Shown: positions 1 through 8,401, counted from the first letter of the stretch. The stretch is 64,000 nucleotides of DNA from Rikenellaceae bacterium (GCA_015059955.1 SUZK01000002.1:1-64000), one strand, 5' to 3'. Program-made: numbers and translations. The notes: generated by a model not told the origin, from the letters alone.

Positions 1-8
1 AACGTTCT

Positions 9-119
<111 letters not shown>

Positions 120-122
120 TTC

Positions 123-152
123 AAGCCAAGTCTTATGACTTGGCTTTTTTTT
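123..152 (+). terminator. rRNA operon terminator
   Basis: A perfect 10-bp stem, AAGCCAAGTC (123-132) and GACTTGGCTT (137-146), with a TTAT loop, runs into an uninterrupted T tract. It sits 4 nt after the 5S gene, as expected for an intrinsic terminator of the rRNA operon. Confidence 0.92.
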
Positions 153-710
153 ATGCATAAAAGCCAAGTCATGACTTGCCTTGAAGAGGCGGCTAAACAG
201 CCGCCACCTACATTTACAATCCACCCCCGTTCCCCCTCCTTTGACTAAGGAGGGGGGCGAGATTGGCTCAGTCCGAAATTTCAGTGGGTATGGGAGAAAA
301 ATGTGAGGTGTGAATTTTCTCTCTGTTATCTCTCTCTGCGGACATCGCCCGCATTAATCTGTCATCGCGCGGAATTGCATTCGAAGATGGGTGATGGTCT
401 ATTCAGTTCTGTGGCAATCTACCTTTGTGTGACAACCTTGACGATATATAGAGCTGTCGCTGCTCTGCCCGTAGAGCGGGTACATAAAAAGATACCCGTG
501 ATATTTTTTGGGGGCTACGCTATAAGGGTGTAGGCGGAGCTTGCTTATGAGGGCGCTACGCTTAGTGGGGCGGAGCATAGCTCCTTAGTTTGGCGCTACG
601 CTTGGTGTGTGTAGGCGAGCTTGCTTATCTTTCCTATTTGAGCCTTCAAAAAGGGGATGGCTAAAAAGTAAATTAGCCATCCCCTTTTCCTCGCTTCTTC
701 GCTATCCCTA
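153..710. other. Intergenic region with degenerate dispersed repeats
   Basis: No convincing gene. It holds a decayed second copy of the terminator arm (161-180), a GGCGGC-TAAAC-GCCGCC hairpin near 188-206, a C/T-rich block near 208-262 that resembles the reverse complement of sequence near 60205-60247, and a cluster near 540-630 of the AGGGCGCTNCGCTT unit with the palindrome GGAGCATAGCTCC. The same modules recur in other gene-poor stretches of the window (45.8-46.1 kb, 47.9-48.1 kb, 52.3-52.4 kb). A 76-codon open frame at 303-533 runs through the repeats and is not believed. Confidence 0.6.
649..688. terminator. Perfect 16-bp hairpin, possible bidirectional terminator
   Basis: Two 16-base arms (649-664 and 673-688) are perfect reverse complements starting AAAAGGGGATGG, with an 8-base loop AAAGTAAA. 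A-rich and T-rich ends make it terminator-like on both strands. It lies just past the stop of the minus-strand lipoprotein remnant. A closely related hairpin in opposite orientation lies at 17303-17338. Confidence 0.6.
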
Positions 711-881
711 TTAGTCAACGACTGGTGGGCAGGGTCTTAGTCGGATTGTAAGGTCGTAGATGGGCGCGTTGCCATCGAAGCCCTCTGCCGAACTATCGCG
801 GCCACCCATTGTGCTGAGGTAGACAACTATCTCGCTCTGCTTAACGCGTATGTTTAACTACCCTTATGCACCTCGTTCTTC
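711..881 (-). pseudogene. Remnant of a lipoprotein paralogous to the next gene upstream
   Basis: On the minus strand a stop-free stretch of about 45 codons ends at the TAA at 713-711 and contains KQSEIVVYLSTMGG. Bases 831-880 align with 1629-1690, the part of the neighbouring lipoprotein gene coding for its mature N-terminus (KNEN...TYAFKQSE). Relative to that gene the copy has a stop codon, a one-base deletion and no signal-peptide codons. It begins directly after the stop codon of 882-1742. I infer a tandem duplicate that has lost its 5' part; its parent function is unknown. Confidence 0.6.
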
Positions 882-1742
882 TTACTTGATTATTCGCTTA
901 AGGATCTTGCGTGTATTGTCGCCATGATATACATAGTCGAGAACAATATATTCGCCATCAAACCCCGTAACCTTGTACTCGGCATTATACTCACCATTTA
1001 GGGTTAGCATACGGCTATCGGCATTGTAGCTCCACTCAAAGTCATGGGTCTCGGGTTCAATATCAGGCTCAGTAAACACATTATATTTATAGCCTGTGCC
1101 ATCAGCGGCGAATGTGAAACTATGGTATCCTAAATCTTCAACATAGTCATCGCCCATAACCCTATGTGGCTCTTCAATCATTGACCACTCGGCATCGTAT
1201 TCAAGCATTGAGTCAGGCTCCCACTCGCCCACGATTCCCTCAACAAACGCCGCAGCATCGAAATCCTTACAACCATCTACAAACTCGGCAATTGATGTAG
1301 TCTCTTGGTACCACTGTGGGTATATGCGAAGTAGCATCTCACGGTGATGTTCTGCATCAACCTCGTTTCCGTATCCAACGTATAGATAAACATTCACCTC
1401 CGATGTAATCTCCTCGGCGTTGATATACATATCGTAATATAGCGTACCATCCTCGGCTACCTCCCACTTTTGATATGTGGGTATTGCAACCATGGTCTCA
1501 ATGTTCGGAGTAGACTTTTGAGCATCATACTTAAGATGTACCCAACCATATCTATCCTCCGCAGGCTCATCTGTATAGTATAACTCTAAACGTACTGATT
1601 CGATACTTGGTGTCAGCTCAACAATCTGTTCGCTCTGCTTAAAGGCGTATGTTGAGTTGTCATAATAGACCTCGTTCTCGTTCTTCTCACATGATGTTCC
1701 CAATGCAGCCATCGCCATAAGGCTCAAAACCAATCTTCTCAT
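882..1742 (-). CDS. Surface/periplasmic lipoprotein, function unknown
   Basis: The 286-residue product starts MRRLVLSLMAMAALGTSCEK, a signal peptide with a lipobox ending in Cys18, so it is a lipoprotein. The mature part is acidic and rich in Tyr and Trp. The C-terminal half (about 165-286) has regular beta-strand spacing resembling the lipocalin-like domains of other Bacteroidota lipoproteins, but no family is recognised. It is the last intact gene of a minus-strand run with 1785-2603 and 2619-3167 (gaps 42 and 15 nt), so probably one transcript. A broken relative lies directly downstream. Confidence 0.8.
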   Translation of the reverse strand: MRRLVLSLMAMAALGTSCEKNENEVYYDNSTYAFKQSEQIVELTPSIESVRLELYYTDEPAEDRYGWVHLKYDAQKSTPNIETMVAIPTYQKWEVAEDGTLYYDMYINAEEITSEVNVYLYVGYGNEVDAEHHREMLLRIYPQWYQETTSIAEFVDGCKDFDAAAFVEGIVGEWEPDSMLEYDAEWSMIEEPHRVMGDDYVEDLGYHSFTFAADGTGYKYNVFTEPDIEPETHDFEWSYNADSRMLTLNGEYNAEYKVTGFDGEYIVLDYVYHGDNTRKILKRIIK

Positions 1743-1784
1743 AGTCCTATCTTGTTATTAATAATATTGTGTCTGTGCACTCGA

Positions 1785-2603
1785 CTAATTTATAAGTTTG
1801 GTGACATCTACATTTAGGTTGATATTGTATAGTCGATCCCACTTATCGACAAGCAGCGCCTTTGTCCACTGCTTGGAAGCATCGGTATCTCTTGTCACCA
1901 CATTGATATTCAGAGCGTATTCCGTCTCCGATATCCGCTGGAGGCTATCTATAACGGTATCATAGATACCCTGTGTTGTATAGCCGTAGGCGATAATCAT
2001 CGTATACTTCGTGAAATCTACGGTAGGATAGCTCGTCTCGGGCTCACATGTAATGTAGCGTGCGAGCTCCTCGTCGCTATTCACGATAATCACGCTGTTG
2101 TTCTGCTCGGGAAGCTCCCAGTGACACTGCGTATTCCACAGCGAGTACTCCATATATGGGACATCTATGGGTGTGGTGGTTGTGCTTTCGGGGTGCTTCG
2201 TAACAACAATCGTTGTCTGGCATAGTAGGTCTTTATCATCGGCATCGACGACCTCCAACGTGAAGTTGTTGTAGGGCTCGTCGAGGTATGCCCACTCTGG
2301 GGCAAAGGTAAACTCAAATGGCATCTTCGACTTTGCCACTGTTACGAAATGTTTGCATAGTATATGGCTGTTGTGCAGCACTCGTATCTCGCACTCGCCA
2401 CGAAATCCGCCAATATAGCCCTTGCACAGGTAGGTGTGCTTGGTGAATGGGTCATTATTCTCGGATGTATTGTTGCTCATCTGAGTCTCAGCGATACACT
2501 CGATGGTCACATCAGAAAGTACCACGTCTTTGCCATTAACATCGATATCCAGCTCGCAGGCGGCAAACATTATTGCCACGATGCCAATAAAAAGTCGTCT
2601 CAT
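1785..2603 (-). CDS. Lipoprotein, function unknown
   Basis: 272 residues. MRRLFIGIVAIMFAACELD is a signal peptide with lipobox MFAAC (Cys16). An N-terminal Ig-like beta region (about 30-135) is followed by a second beta-rich domain (about 150-272). The motif YTMIIAYGYTTQGIYD lies in the second part. No catalytic motif is evident. It sits 15 nt downstream of the outer-membrane barrel gene 2619-3167, so it is probably co-expressed with it. A surface or periplasmic partner role is inference only. Confidence 0.78.
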   Translation of the reverse strand: MRRLFIGIVAIMFAACELDIDVNGKDVVLSDVTIECIAETQMSNNTSENNDPFTKHTYLCKGYIGGFRGECEIRVLHNSHILCKHFVTVAKSKMPFEFTFAPEWAYLDEPYNNFTLEVVDADDKDLLCQTTIVVTKHPESTTTTPIDVPYMEYSLWNTQCHWELPEQNNSVIIVNSDEELARYITCEPETSYPTVDFTKYTMIIAYGYTTQGIYDTVIDSLQRISETEYALNINVVTRDTDASKQWTKALLVDKWDRLYNINLNVDVTKLIN

Positions 2604-2618
2604 AGTTATTGCTGCATG

Positions 2619-3167
2619 TTAGAAGTTCACCGCCACGCCTATCGACATAGAGTGTACCTTGATATTTGCTGTTGTGGTTATGTTTGTGTCAAGCTCGGGG
2701 AAGCTGATATCCACCGATGTTGGGAATAGGTTAAACCCGTAGCGCGCGAAGAGCGATACACGCCCGAGGTCGACACCTACGGCGGGTGCGAGATAGAATC
2801 CCGTGTCGAGATTATCCGTGACGCTAAGACCTGCTCGCAGTGATACGAATGGCGACTTGCCGCTCTTCAGTGGCGAGTACTTCGCCTCAAGGAATACAGG
2901 AACATTAACGGCATAGTAGAAGTTGTTGATATCTGCATAGAAGCCTAAACCGATACCCATAGCCACGCCATGTCCCAGACGGCCACCATGTACGGTGCTG
3001 ATGCCGATATTACTACCGCCACCGCCACCGCATAGAACAGCGCCTCCCTCGGCCTGTACACTGCCCCAGTATCCCGTCTTGTGGTAGTTGTACTTTGTCT
3101 GCTGCGCATCGGCATCTGTTGCAAATGATACCATTGCAACAAGCAAAATAAGGATTACTCTTTTCAT
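2619..3167 (-). CDS. Small outer-membrane beta-barrel protein
   Basis: 182 residues with a cleavable signal peptide (MKRVILILLVAMVSFATDADA, cleavage before QQ). The mature protein alternates polar and apolar residues in strands, is Gly-rich (GGAVLCGGGGGSNIG) and ends in an aromatic residue (VAVNF), as outer-membrane barrels do. The size fits an 8-strand barrel of the OmpA/porin-like Bacteroidota group. It is the first gene of the unit ending with 882-1742. The only good -7 box upstream is in the poly-G repeat at 3285-3337, giving a leader of about 117 nt. Confidence 0.8.
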   Translation of the reverse strand: MKRVILILLVAMVSFATDADAQQTKYNYHKTGYWGSVQAEGGAVLCGGGGGSNIGISTVHGGRLGHGVAMGIGLGFYADINNFYYAVNVPVFLEAKYSPLKSGKSPFVSLRAGLSVTDNLDTGFYLAPAVGVDLGRVSLFARYGFNLFPTSVDISFPELDTNITTTANIKVHSMSIGVAVNF

Positions 3168-3284
3168 AATAGATATGTTTTAGTTTTTTGCACAATCTCA
3201 CTCGTTGTATATATAACGCTCAAATTCGCATTTTGTGACATCATCTATCACATTTTTTTGCGAGGCTATTATCTCGTTCTCTAT

Positions 3285-3337
3285 TCGCCTGCAAATTTAC
3301 CCCCCCCCACGAATTTTCCAAATTTTCGGGCAGAAAA
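3285..3337 (-). promoter_or_regulatory. Promoter-like repeat with poly-G spacer, copy 1
   Basis: Read on the minus strand, a -33 TTTG (3322-3319) and a -7 TAAATTTG (3298-3291) match the Bacteroidota promoter consensus with a 20-nt spacer, ten bases of which are a G homopolymer (3299-3308 on the plus strand as C). It lies upstream of the barrel/lipoprotein operon starting at 3167. A nearly identical repeat at 5968-6019 has nine Gs and a 19-nt spacer. Length change of the tract would alter spacer length, so phase-variable transcription is plausible but unproven. Confidence 0.7.
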
Positions 3338-3454
3338 ATTCATTTTGGGAGGGGTATTTCTAATTCGTATCGCTAAATTCTTAGGAAAAAGTTTTGCACA
3401 TCGAAAAACAATCTGCGACTTTTCAAAATCTATCGAGTGAGAAGATGTGTACCC

Positions 3455-4627
3455 TTACTCCTCTGCGGATGAGGGGTTCACGTTAATCTCTACGATATCG
3501 GAGTAGTGGCCTACGCTACGGTCGCTCCCGGCATATACCACTACGCACACCTCATATATGCTATCAGGCTCTGGGTTATCTACAATAAATCTTGTCTCGA
3601 AGCTACCATCCTTGGTTTTAGCAATATCGTGGAGTCTCCACTCCTCGCTACCCTTTGTGCGGTAGCATAGCTTAATTACTTCATCAAGCCCCTTATATTC
3701 AGGATTGTAATCCTCCGCCGCTACGCCATCGTAGTAGATATCCACCTTGTCAACATGTGCCGTAATACGGCTGTCGCCCACATTCTCAATACCATCCAGC
3801 TCATCAAATATCTCAAGTGAGAGCAGAGGCGTTGAGAAGTCAACCTCTATCTCTGCGTTAGATGTGGTAAAGTCACCCATCATCACTACATCGTCATACA
3901 CAGGCTCCTCAGGAATCAGACTCTGTTCGGGCAATACTCTTATGGAGTACTGGTACATTGTTGAATAGGCAAGGTAGTCATGACCCTGAGCCGGCAGCTC
4001 CATAACCAATTGCCCATCGACAATATCCTCGGCATCGTACTCCGCCTTTACCCACTCTTCATTAAAGTATCCATGTCTACGATACGCAAGCTCAATGCTT
4101 CGCAGTGGATGAGGCTCACCATCGGCAGTGTAGCTCATATTGTCAAGGGTTATCGTTGCGAACAGGCCACGAGGCTCTATATTAAGGTCGTAGTCAAATT
4201 CACACTTTGGGCCCCTCTTGGCTGTTCCGAACGTAAAATCCTCACTCGCAGCCGAGTAGTCGTAGCGTTCATCCTCGATATAGATGCGTGCTGCATACTC
4301 GGTCATTGGGGCGAGCTTATAGAGCTTGAAAACCACTAAGCCGTTACGTATGCCATACTCGCTCTCGAACTGCTCCTCGCCTACCATCTCGCCCATGCGT
4401 GCCTCGTAGCCGAGCTTTATCTTCGCCTTGGGGTTATCGTAGCCATCAACGGTCATACGAGGCATAGTGGCAAGAATAGTCACGTTAGTCTCATCGACCT
4501 CAATCTCTACCACCTCGCCAAAGTAGTGCTTGATACCGGTGTCAACACTACTATTAATAGCATCCTTATCCTTATTGCACGATGTCAATGCCACCGCCGC
4601 CATAAGGCATAGCAGAAAGTTTCTCAT
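3455..4627 (-). CDS. Lipoprotein with fibronectin/Ig-like beta repeats
   Basis: 390 residues. MRNFLLCLMAAVALTSCNKD is a signal peptide with lipobox LTSC (Cys17). The mature part reads as three beta-sandwich-like repeats with recurring Y-A-R-I/Y-S-I-R/YEVCVVVYAG strands, typical of fibronectin type III modules. The start lies 8 nt after the stop of 4636-5643, so the two form an operon. The signal peptide resembles that of 882-1742. The protein is presumably surface-exposed; the ligand is unknown. Confidence 0.8.
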   Translation of the reverse strand: MRNFLLCLMAAVALTSCNKDKDAINSSVDTGIKHYFGEVVEIEVDETNVTILATMPRMTVDGYDNPKAKIKLGYEARMGEMVGEEQFESEYGIRNGLVVFKLYKLAPMTEYAARIYIEDERYDYSAASEDFTFGTAKRGPKCEFDYDLNIEPRGLFATITLDNMSYTADGEPHPLRSIELAYRRHGYFNEEWVKAEYDAEDIVDGQLVMELPAQGHDYLAYSTMYQYSIRVLPEQSLIPEEPVYDDVVMMGDFTTSNAEIEVDFSTPLLSLEIFDELDGIENVGDSRITAHVDKVDIYYDGVAAEDYNPEYKGLDEVIKLCYRTKGSEEWRLHDIAKTKDGSFETRFIVDNPEPDSIYEVCVVVYAGSDRSVGHYSDIVEINVNPSSAEE

Positions 4628-4635
4628 AGCCCAGC

Positions 4636-5643
4636 CTATCGGTTAAGAGTGCATACAAAAGCCTCGGGGACATAGCTATCCGAAACGAGCATGCCGCTAA
4701 GCGTAGCCTTAATAGAGTAACCCTCCTCGTCGCTACAGTCGAGCGTCATCGCGCATGTGTCGCCCTCCTGGGTGAATGTCACCGAGCCACTCTGAATGGC
4801 GGCATACCACTGCCCCAACTCGCCATCTACGGTATCGAAGTACCACGAACCCCACATGCCATGATTATCGTATGTACCTATATTTAATGTGCCATCTTCG
4901 ACGCTATATGTGCCAGATATTGAGGTGCTACCCTCGGCCAACGCTATCTCGAGCATAAACATTGCACCACTCTCAGCGCCCTCCTCGCCGTAGTTCTCCA
5001 TAACGAGTATATAGGCACCTGCCTCGCCGGTCTCGGCTACGAACATCGCATTGCTACCCTCGACAGTCACATCGTTTGTAAGTGTCGTTGAGCGGATAAC
5101 GTCGCCACTATCATTTGTTGAGTCTATCTTCGCAAACTTACCCGAGAAGGTGACGTAGTGGGTCTTGCCCTCGATAACGGCTGTTAGCTCAGCAGACTCA
5201 CTCTTTACGACGAGCGTAGCATCGCTAAAGATGATGCCCTCCTCGTCGGTAATGAAATTTCCCTCTGCATCAACCATAATTAAGCCACCCACAGTGCCGT
5301 CGATAGTCCACTCAGCGCAACTCTCCGTCGTATCGAAAGTGTACGTGCCCTCGGGAAGTTCGCCATCTTCGGTCACAGGGGCATATAGGTCAAGACAGTA
5401 GTACGAGCCCTCGGTTAATGACCCACCGCCAAGGTCCATCTTAAACTCGTTCTCGGCAATGATGACCGAGTAGTTATCCACGCCTGGTGTGAACTCATCT
5501 CCCCAGTACTCCACCAATAGGTACTTCGCCTCCATGCGTACATCGTACTCCTCTGGCTTTGGAGTATCACCCTCATTTTGCTTGTCACACGCTGCACAAA
5601 GTAGTGTTAGTGCAAGTAGTAGAAATAGATTTCTTGTTCTCAT
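4636..5643 (-). CDS. Lipoprotein, function unknown
   Basis: 335 residues starting MRTRNLFLLLALTLLCAACDK, lipobox LCAAC (Cys19). The mature part is very acidic and Gly/Thr-rich, with repeated beta-hairpin sequence (GTYTFD, GTYSVED, SGKFAKID) suggesting an extended beta structure with repeated modules. No family is recognised with confidence. It is first in its operon: a well-formed promoter at 5686-5717 lies about 36 nt upstream of the start, and a second poly-G promoter-like repeat lies further upstream at 5968-6019. Confidence 0.8.
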   Translation of the reverse strand: MRTRNLFLLLALTLLCAACDKQNEGDTPKPEEYDVRMEAKYLLVEYWGDEFTPGVDNYSVIIAENEFKMDLGGGSLTEGSYYCLDLYAPVTEDGELPEGTYTFDTTESCAEWTIDGTVGGLIMVDAEGNFITDEEGIIFSDATLVVKSESAELTAVIEGKTHYVTFSGKFAKIDSTNDSGDVIRSTTLTNDVTVEGSNAMFVAETGEAGAYILVMENYGEEGAESGAMFMLEIALAEGSTSISGTYSVEDGTLNIGTYDNHGMWGSWYFDTVDGELGQWYAAIQSGSVTFTQEGDTCAMTLDCSDEEGYSIKATLSGMLVSDSYVPEAFVCTLNR

Positions 5644-5685
5644 AGCTTTTATTTTTTAGTTTGTAATTTGCTGTTTTCGTTTATG

Positions 5686-5717
5686 CAAAGTTAGCATGTC
5701 GCCACTCTACACCCAAA
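5686..5717 (-). promoter_or_regulatory. Promoter of the 4636-5643 lipoprotein operon
   Basis: On the minus strand, -33 TTTG (5717-5714) and -7 TAACTTTG (5693-5686) are 20 nt apart, matching the Bacteroidota sigma-ABfr consensus. The predicted transcript starts near 5680, leaving a leader of about 36 nt before the ATG at 5643. Confidence 0.8.
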
Positions 5718-5759
5718 TTTTACGAGCAAAAGTTTTTCCGCGCACGACAATTAAACAAT

Positions 5760-5870
5760 CTGATTATCAGTATGTTATATCTGGTAAAAATGTTATTTTT
5801 TCATATCGTTGATTATCAACGAGTTACAGCTCCGTGTTTTTGTTTTGCTTTTAATACGTTGATAATCAGT
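5760..5870. repeat. Cluster of TGATNATCA palindromes
   Basis: Three short palindromes lie within 110 bp: CTGATTATCAG (5760-5770), the perfect CGTTGATTATCAACG (5807-5821) and CGTTGATAATCAGT (5857-5870). A related site, CGCTGATAATCAATGAG, lies at 8725-8741 before another regulator gene. They could be operators for a dimeric regulator; no regulator can be assigned. Confidence 0.4.
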
Positions 5871-5967
5871 TGCGTATACTTATATTACGTTTATTCTTTT
5901 GTTTTTTTGACATACGCTATCTTGGTTTTTATATGCTAATTGCAATTATCTTATTCTCAACTTTTTT

Positions 5968-6019
5968 CGCCTACAAATTTACCCCCCCCCGCGAATTTTC
6001 CAAATTTTCGTGCAGAAAA
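5968..6019 (-). promoter_or_regulatory. Promoter-like repeat with poly-G spacer, copy 2
   Basis: A near-copy of 3285-3337, with three substitutions and one fewer G. On the minus strand, -33 TTTG (6004-6001), a nine-G tract and -7 TAAATTTG (5981-5974) give a 19-nt spacer. It points toward the lipoprotein gene at 5643, about 325 nt away, which also has a nearer promoter at 5686-5717. It lies in the divergent gap shared with the sigma-factor gene at 6128. Confidence 0.65.
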
Positions 6020-6127
6020 GTGAATGACATACCTTATTTATATATTATGGTCACCCAATTTTATATATTTTTGTTATACCGATGTCAATTATTCGAGATA
6101 TTGACGTAATAAGGGTAAAGAGTTTTA

Positions 6128-6607
6128 ATGATGGAGAACCGAGAGTTTGAAATATTTGTGCAGCGCACACGTGGCGAAATGTATCGCACCGCATGTCGCT
6201 ACCTGTCGAGTAGCGACGAGGCCGAGGATGTTGTGCAGGATGCCCTCGTCAAGCTCTACACCATACGCCACCGTCTCGATGAGGGGCGCAGTGTTGAGGC
6301 GCTCGCAAGGGTTATTGTGCGCAATATGGCCATCGACACTCTCCGTCAGCGTGCGCGTCATCCTATTATACCAATGCATCCAGACCTCTCGGACGATGGT
6401 AGAATAGAGGTTGATGAGCGCCATGCCGAGCTACTTAGGGTTATCGAGACACTACCCTCGAAGCAGCAACTTATACTTAGAATGAAGCATATCGACGGTA
6501 TGGAGGTCGAGGAGATTGCCCAGACGCTTCAGATGAACATAGATGCTGTATACCAAAACCTTAGCCGCGCACGACGTGCCGTACTTAACAAATTTAAGAA
6601 GAGTTAG
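6128..6607 (+). CDS. ECF-family RNA polymerase sigma factor
   Basis: 159 residues. Sigma region 2 is at about 10-75 (DEAEDVVQDALVKLY) and region 4 at about 100-155 (LPSKQQLILRMKHIDGM, then VEEIAQTLQMNIDAVYQNLS, a helix-turn-helix that reads the -35 element). Length is standard for ECF factors. Two bases separate it from the membrane protein 6610-7089, the usual sigma/anti-sigma arrangement. Two exported proteins follow. Upstream of it is a divergent lipoprotein operon. The inducing signal is not visible. Confidence 0.92.
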   Translation: MMENREFEIFVQRTRGEMYRTACRYLSSSDEAEDVVQDALVKLYTIRHRLDEGRSVEALARVIVRNMAIDTLRQRARHPIIPMHPDLSDDGRIEVDERHAELLRVIETLPSKQQLILRMKHIDGMEVEEIAQTLQMNIDAVYQNLSRARRAVLNKFKKS

Positions 6608-6609
6608 CG

Positions 6610-7089
6610 ATGAAGAGTAGAGATCAGATAGCGGAGCTTGTTGAGAAGTTTCTCGATGGCCGCACAACAAATGCTGAGGAGCGTGAGCTCTACGCGTGGT
6701 TCAGCTCAGCAGAGGTGCCCGAGGAGTGGTGCGACCTTAAGGAGATGTTCGTGTGGTATGAGGAGGGCATGCCTGAGCAGACGCAGATGAAGCAAGCGGA
6801 GAAGCCTCGCAACAAGCGCTCGATGTGGCTTGCGTTAGGCTCAATGGCGGGCATTGCAGCATCTGTGGCACTCGTCATCACACTTATGCCATCAGATATT
6901 GATGATTATGTCGATGTGTCGCTCCCAGAACATAACCATGTCAACCTTTACGAGGGTAGCTACATTGTTGAGCAGGGGGTGCGTAGTGATGATTTGGCAT
7001 ATATCGAAGGCGATATTGAGGAGCTTTTGGAGCGTGCTGATAATCTTGAGCAACGTGCCGACGAGCTTCTCGCATGGGCAGACATATAG
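6610..7089 (+). CDS. Putative anti-sigma factor, single-pass membrane protein
   Basis: 159 residues. The N-terminal 70 are soluble and helical (AELVEKFLDGRTTNAEERELYAWF), a layout like the cytoplasmic part of Bacteroidota anti-sigma factors. One membrane helix is at about 73-93 (MWLALGSMAGIAASVALVI). The short outer part ends in an acidic coiled-coil-like helix (IEELLERADNLEQRADELLA). It starts 2 nt after the sigma-factor stop, so translation is likely coupled. The anti-sigma role is inferred from position and topology; the typical FecR outer domain is absent. Confidence 0.65.
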   Translation: MKSRDQIAELVEKFLDGRTTNAEERELYAWFSSAEVPEEWCDLKEMFVWYEEGMPEQTQMKQAEKPRNKRSMWLALGSMAGIAASVALVITLMPSDIDDYVDVSLPEHNHVNLYEGSYIVEQGVRSDDLAYIEGDIEELLERADNLEQRADELLAWADI

Positions 7090-7131
7090 TATGACAGTAC
7101 TGTAAATAGGTTAAACATAAACAAAACAGTG

Positions 7132-7533
7132 ATGAAAAGGTTATTAATAGTTATGGCACTTCTCGTTGTGGGAGTTGCCGAGAGTAGCGCTCAAGAGCGT
7201 ATTGACGCGCTACTAAATAGAGATATTGGTGGCGTGGTGAATGGCTATCAATGCACCAAACGCATAGCTGTCAAGCGCGACCCTGCGTCTGGCGAGGTGG
7301 TAAAGCGTGTTATGGAGGTCGTCATCAACAACAACAAGGAGCTTGCTAAGCAATTCATTGAGGCATTCAAACTCGACTTGCCTACATCCGACGTATGCGA
7401 AGAGCAGCAGAGGGGCAAGGTATATGTTGCTACGGCAGTGTGGCTAAATCCTAAGCGAGTATATAACATATCCGTTACAGGCTCGGTAGTAGTCATCAAT
7501 GTGCAGACGATATATCGCGAGGAGGAGAAATAA
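7132..7533 (+). CDS. Exported protein, DUF5024-like
   Basis: 133 residues with a signal peptide (MKRLLIVMALLVVGVAESSA, cleavage before QE). The mature protein is a small alpha/beta domain with YQCTKRIAVKRDPASGEVVK and a C-terminal beta strand pair (VYNISVTGSVVVINVQTIY). It resembles small exported proteins that follow ECF sigma factor genes in Bacteroides, from memory DUF5024. The ATG at 7132 is preferred over the GTG one codon earlier. It belongs to the operon 6128-8338. Confidence 0.65.
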   Translation: MKRLLIVMALLVVGVAESSAQERIDALLNRDIGGVVNGYQCTKRIAVKRDPASGEVVKRVMEVVINNNKELAKQFIEAFKLDLPTSDVCEEQQRGKVYVATAVWLNPKRVYNISVTGSVVVINVQTIYREEEK

Positions 7534-7555
7534 ACATTATAAATTTGGTATTATT

Positions 7556-8338
7556 ATGAAGAAGATGATAATATTTGCCGTGATGTTCATGGCGACAATA
7601 GCCACGGCAGATGCGCAGGCAAGAGTTGAGAAGCGCACAGTGGGCGAGGGAAATATCGACTATATGGTCAAGGAGCTATCGTGTGATAACCTTAGTAAGA
7701 TTGTCTCAAATCTACCCGCCGTGCTCCGCTTGGTGGAGGGCGATGAGGGACATATCGAGGTGAGCTTCCCGATGCAGGAGCACCGCTATATCAGGTTTGG
7801 AATAGTTAACGACAACACCTTTATTTTAGGTCGCGATGGCTTCCAAAAGAGTCCCAAGAAGACAATCTTAAGCGAGAAGACACCTATATATATTACTATC
7901 TCGGCATCGAATATCGCAGCCATAACCAACTCTTCGGATATGGTTCTCTACGTCGACCGCGATAGCTTCGCCGATGAGCTATCTATTGCTAATGCAGGCT
8001 ACGGCTTCTTCGTTATCGGTGAGAGTATTACGGCAGATAAGAGCATATCGCTCTTCACCAATGGCACGATGACATGTGAGGTGGAGTCGTGGAATACCGC
8101 CGCACTTAGCCTAACGAACAATGGCTATCTATATGTCAATGGCGTGACATCGGCAAGTAACGTAAAGCAGGTTAGCACGGGTATAGATAGCACAACGCTT
8201 CAGGTCGATTGTGACAAGGTGGAGGTGCACACCAATGGTGAAGGTCTTATAACCTACCGTGGTTGGGCTGATGATGTTGCGGTGTACTCCAATAATAAGG
8301 CGAGTGTTCGCACCTCGGAACTTAAGGTGAAACCATAA
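7556..8338 (+). CDS. Exported beta-helix-like protein (GIN/DUF2807-like)
   Basis: 260 residues; the start at 7556 gives a clean signal peptide (MKKMIIFAVMFMATIATADA, cleavage before QA). From about residue 100 the sequence reads as short beta strands with repeated Asn/Ser turns (ITISASNIAAITNSSDMVLY, LSIANAGYGFFVIG, LSLTNNGYLYVNG). This is the signature of the stacked-strand GIN domain in Bacteroidota envelope proteins. It is last in the sigma-factor operon, 22 nt after 7132-7533, and a terminator follows. Function unknown. Confidence 0.65.
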   Translation: MKKMIIFAVMFMATIATADAQARVEKRTVGEGNIDYMVKELSCDNLSKIVSNLPAVLRLVEGDEGHIEVSFPMQEHRYIRFGIVNDNTFILGRDGFQKSPKKTILSEKTPIYITISASNIAAITNSSDMVLYVDRDSFADELSIANAGYGFFVIGESITADKSISLFTNGTMTCEVESWNTAALSLTNNGYLYVNGVTSASNVKQVSTGIDSTTLQVDCDKVEVHTNGEGLITYRGWADDVAVYSNNKASVRTSELKVKP

Positions 8339-8362
8339 GCTCAGCAACATATTTATTTCGAT

Positions 8363-8394
8363 ATAGGGTGGCACGGCGTGTCGCCCTATATTTT
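8363..8394 (+). terminator. Terminator of the sigma-factor operon
   Basis: Bases 8363-8389 fold into a 12-bp stem (ATAGGGTGGCAC with its partner; two G-T pairs) with a 3-base loop and are followed by ATTTT. It lies 25 nt after the stop at 8338. Confidence 0.75.
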
Positions 8395-8401
8395 GCTATA
8401 T

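Noticed and set aside
303..533. 76-codon plus-strand open frame after the 5S gene
   Set aside because: It runs through degenerate repeats, has no promoter or plausible protein character, and no family resemblance.
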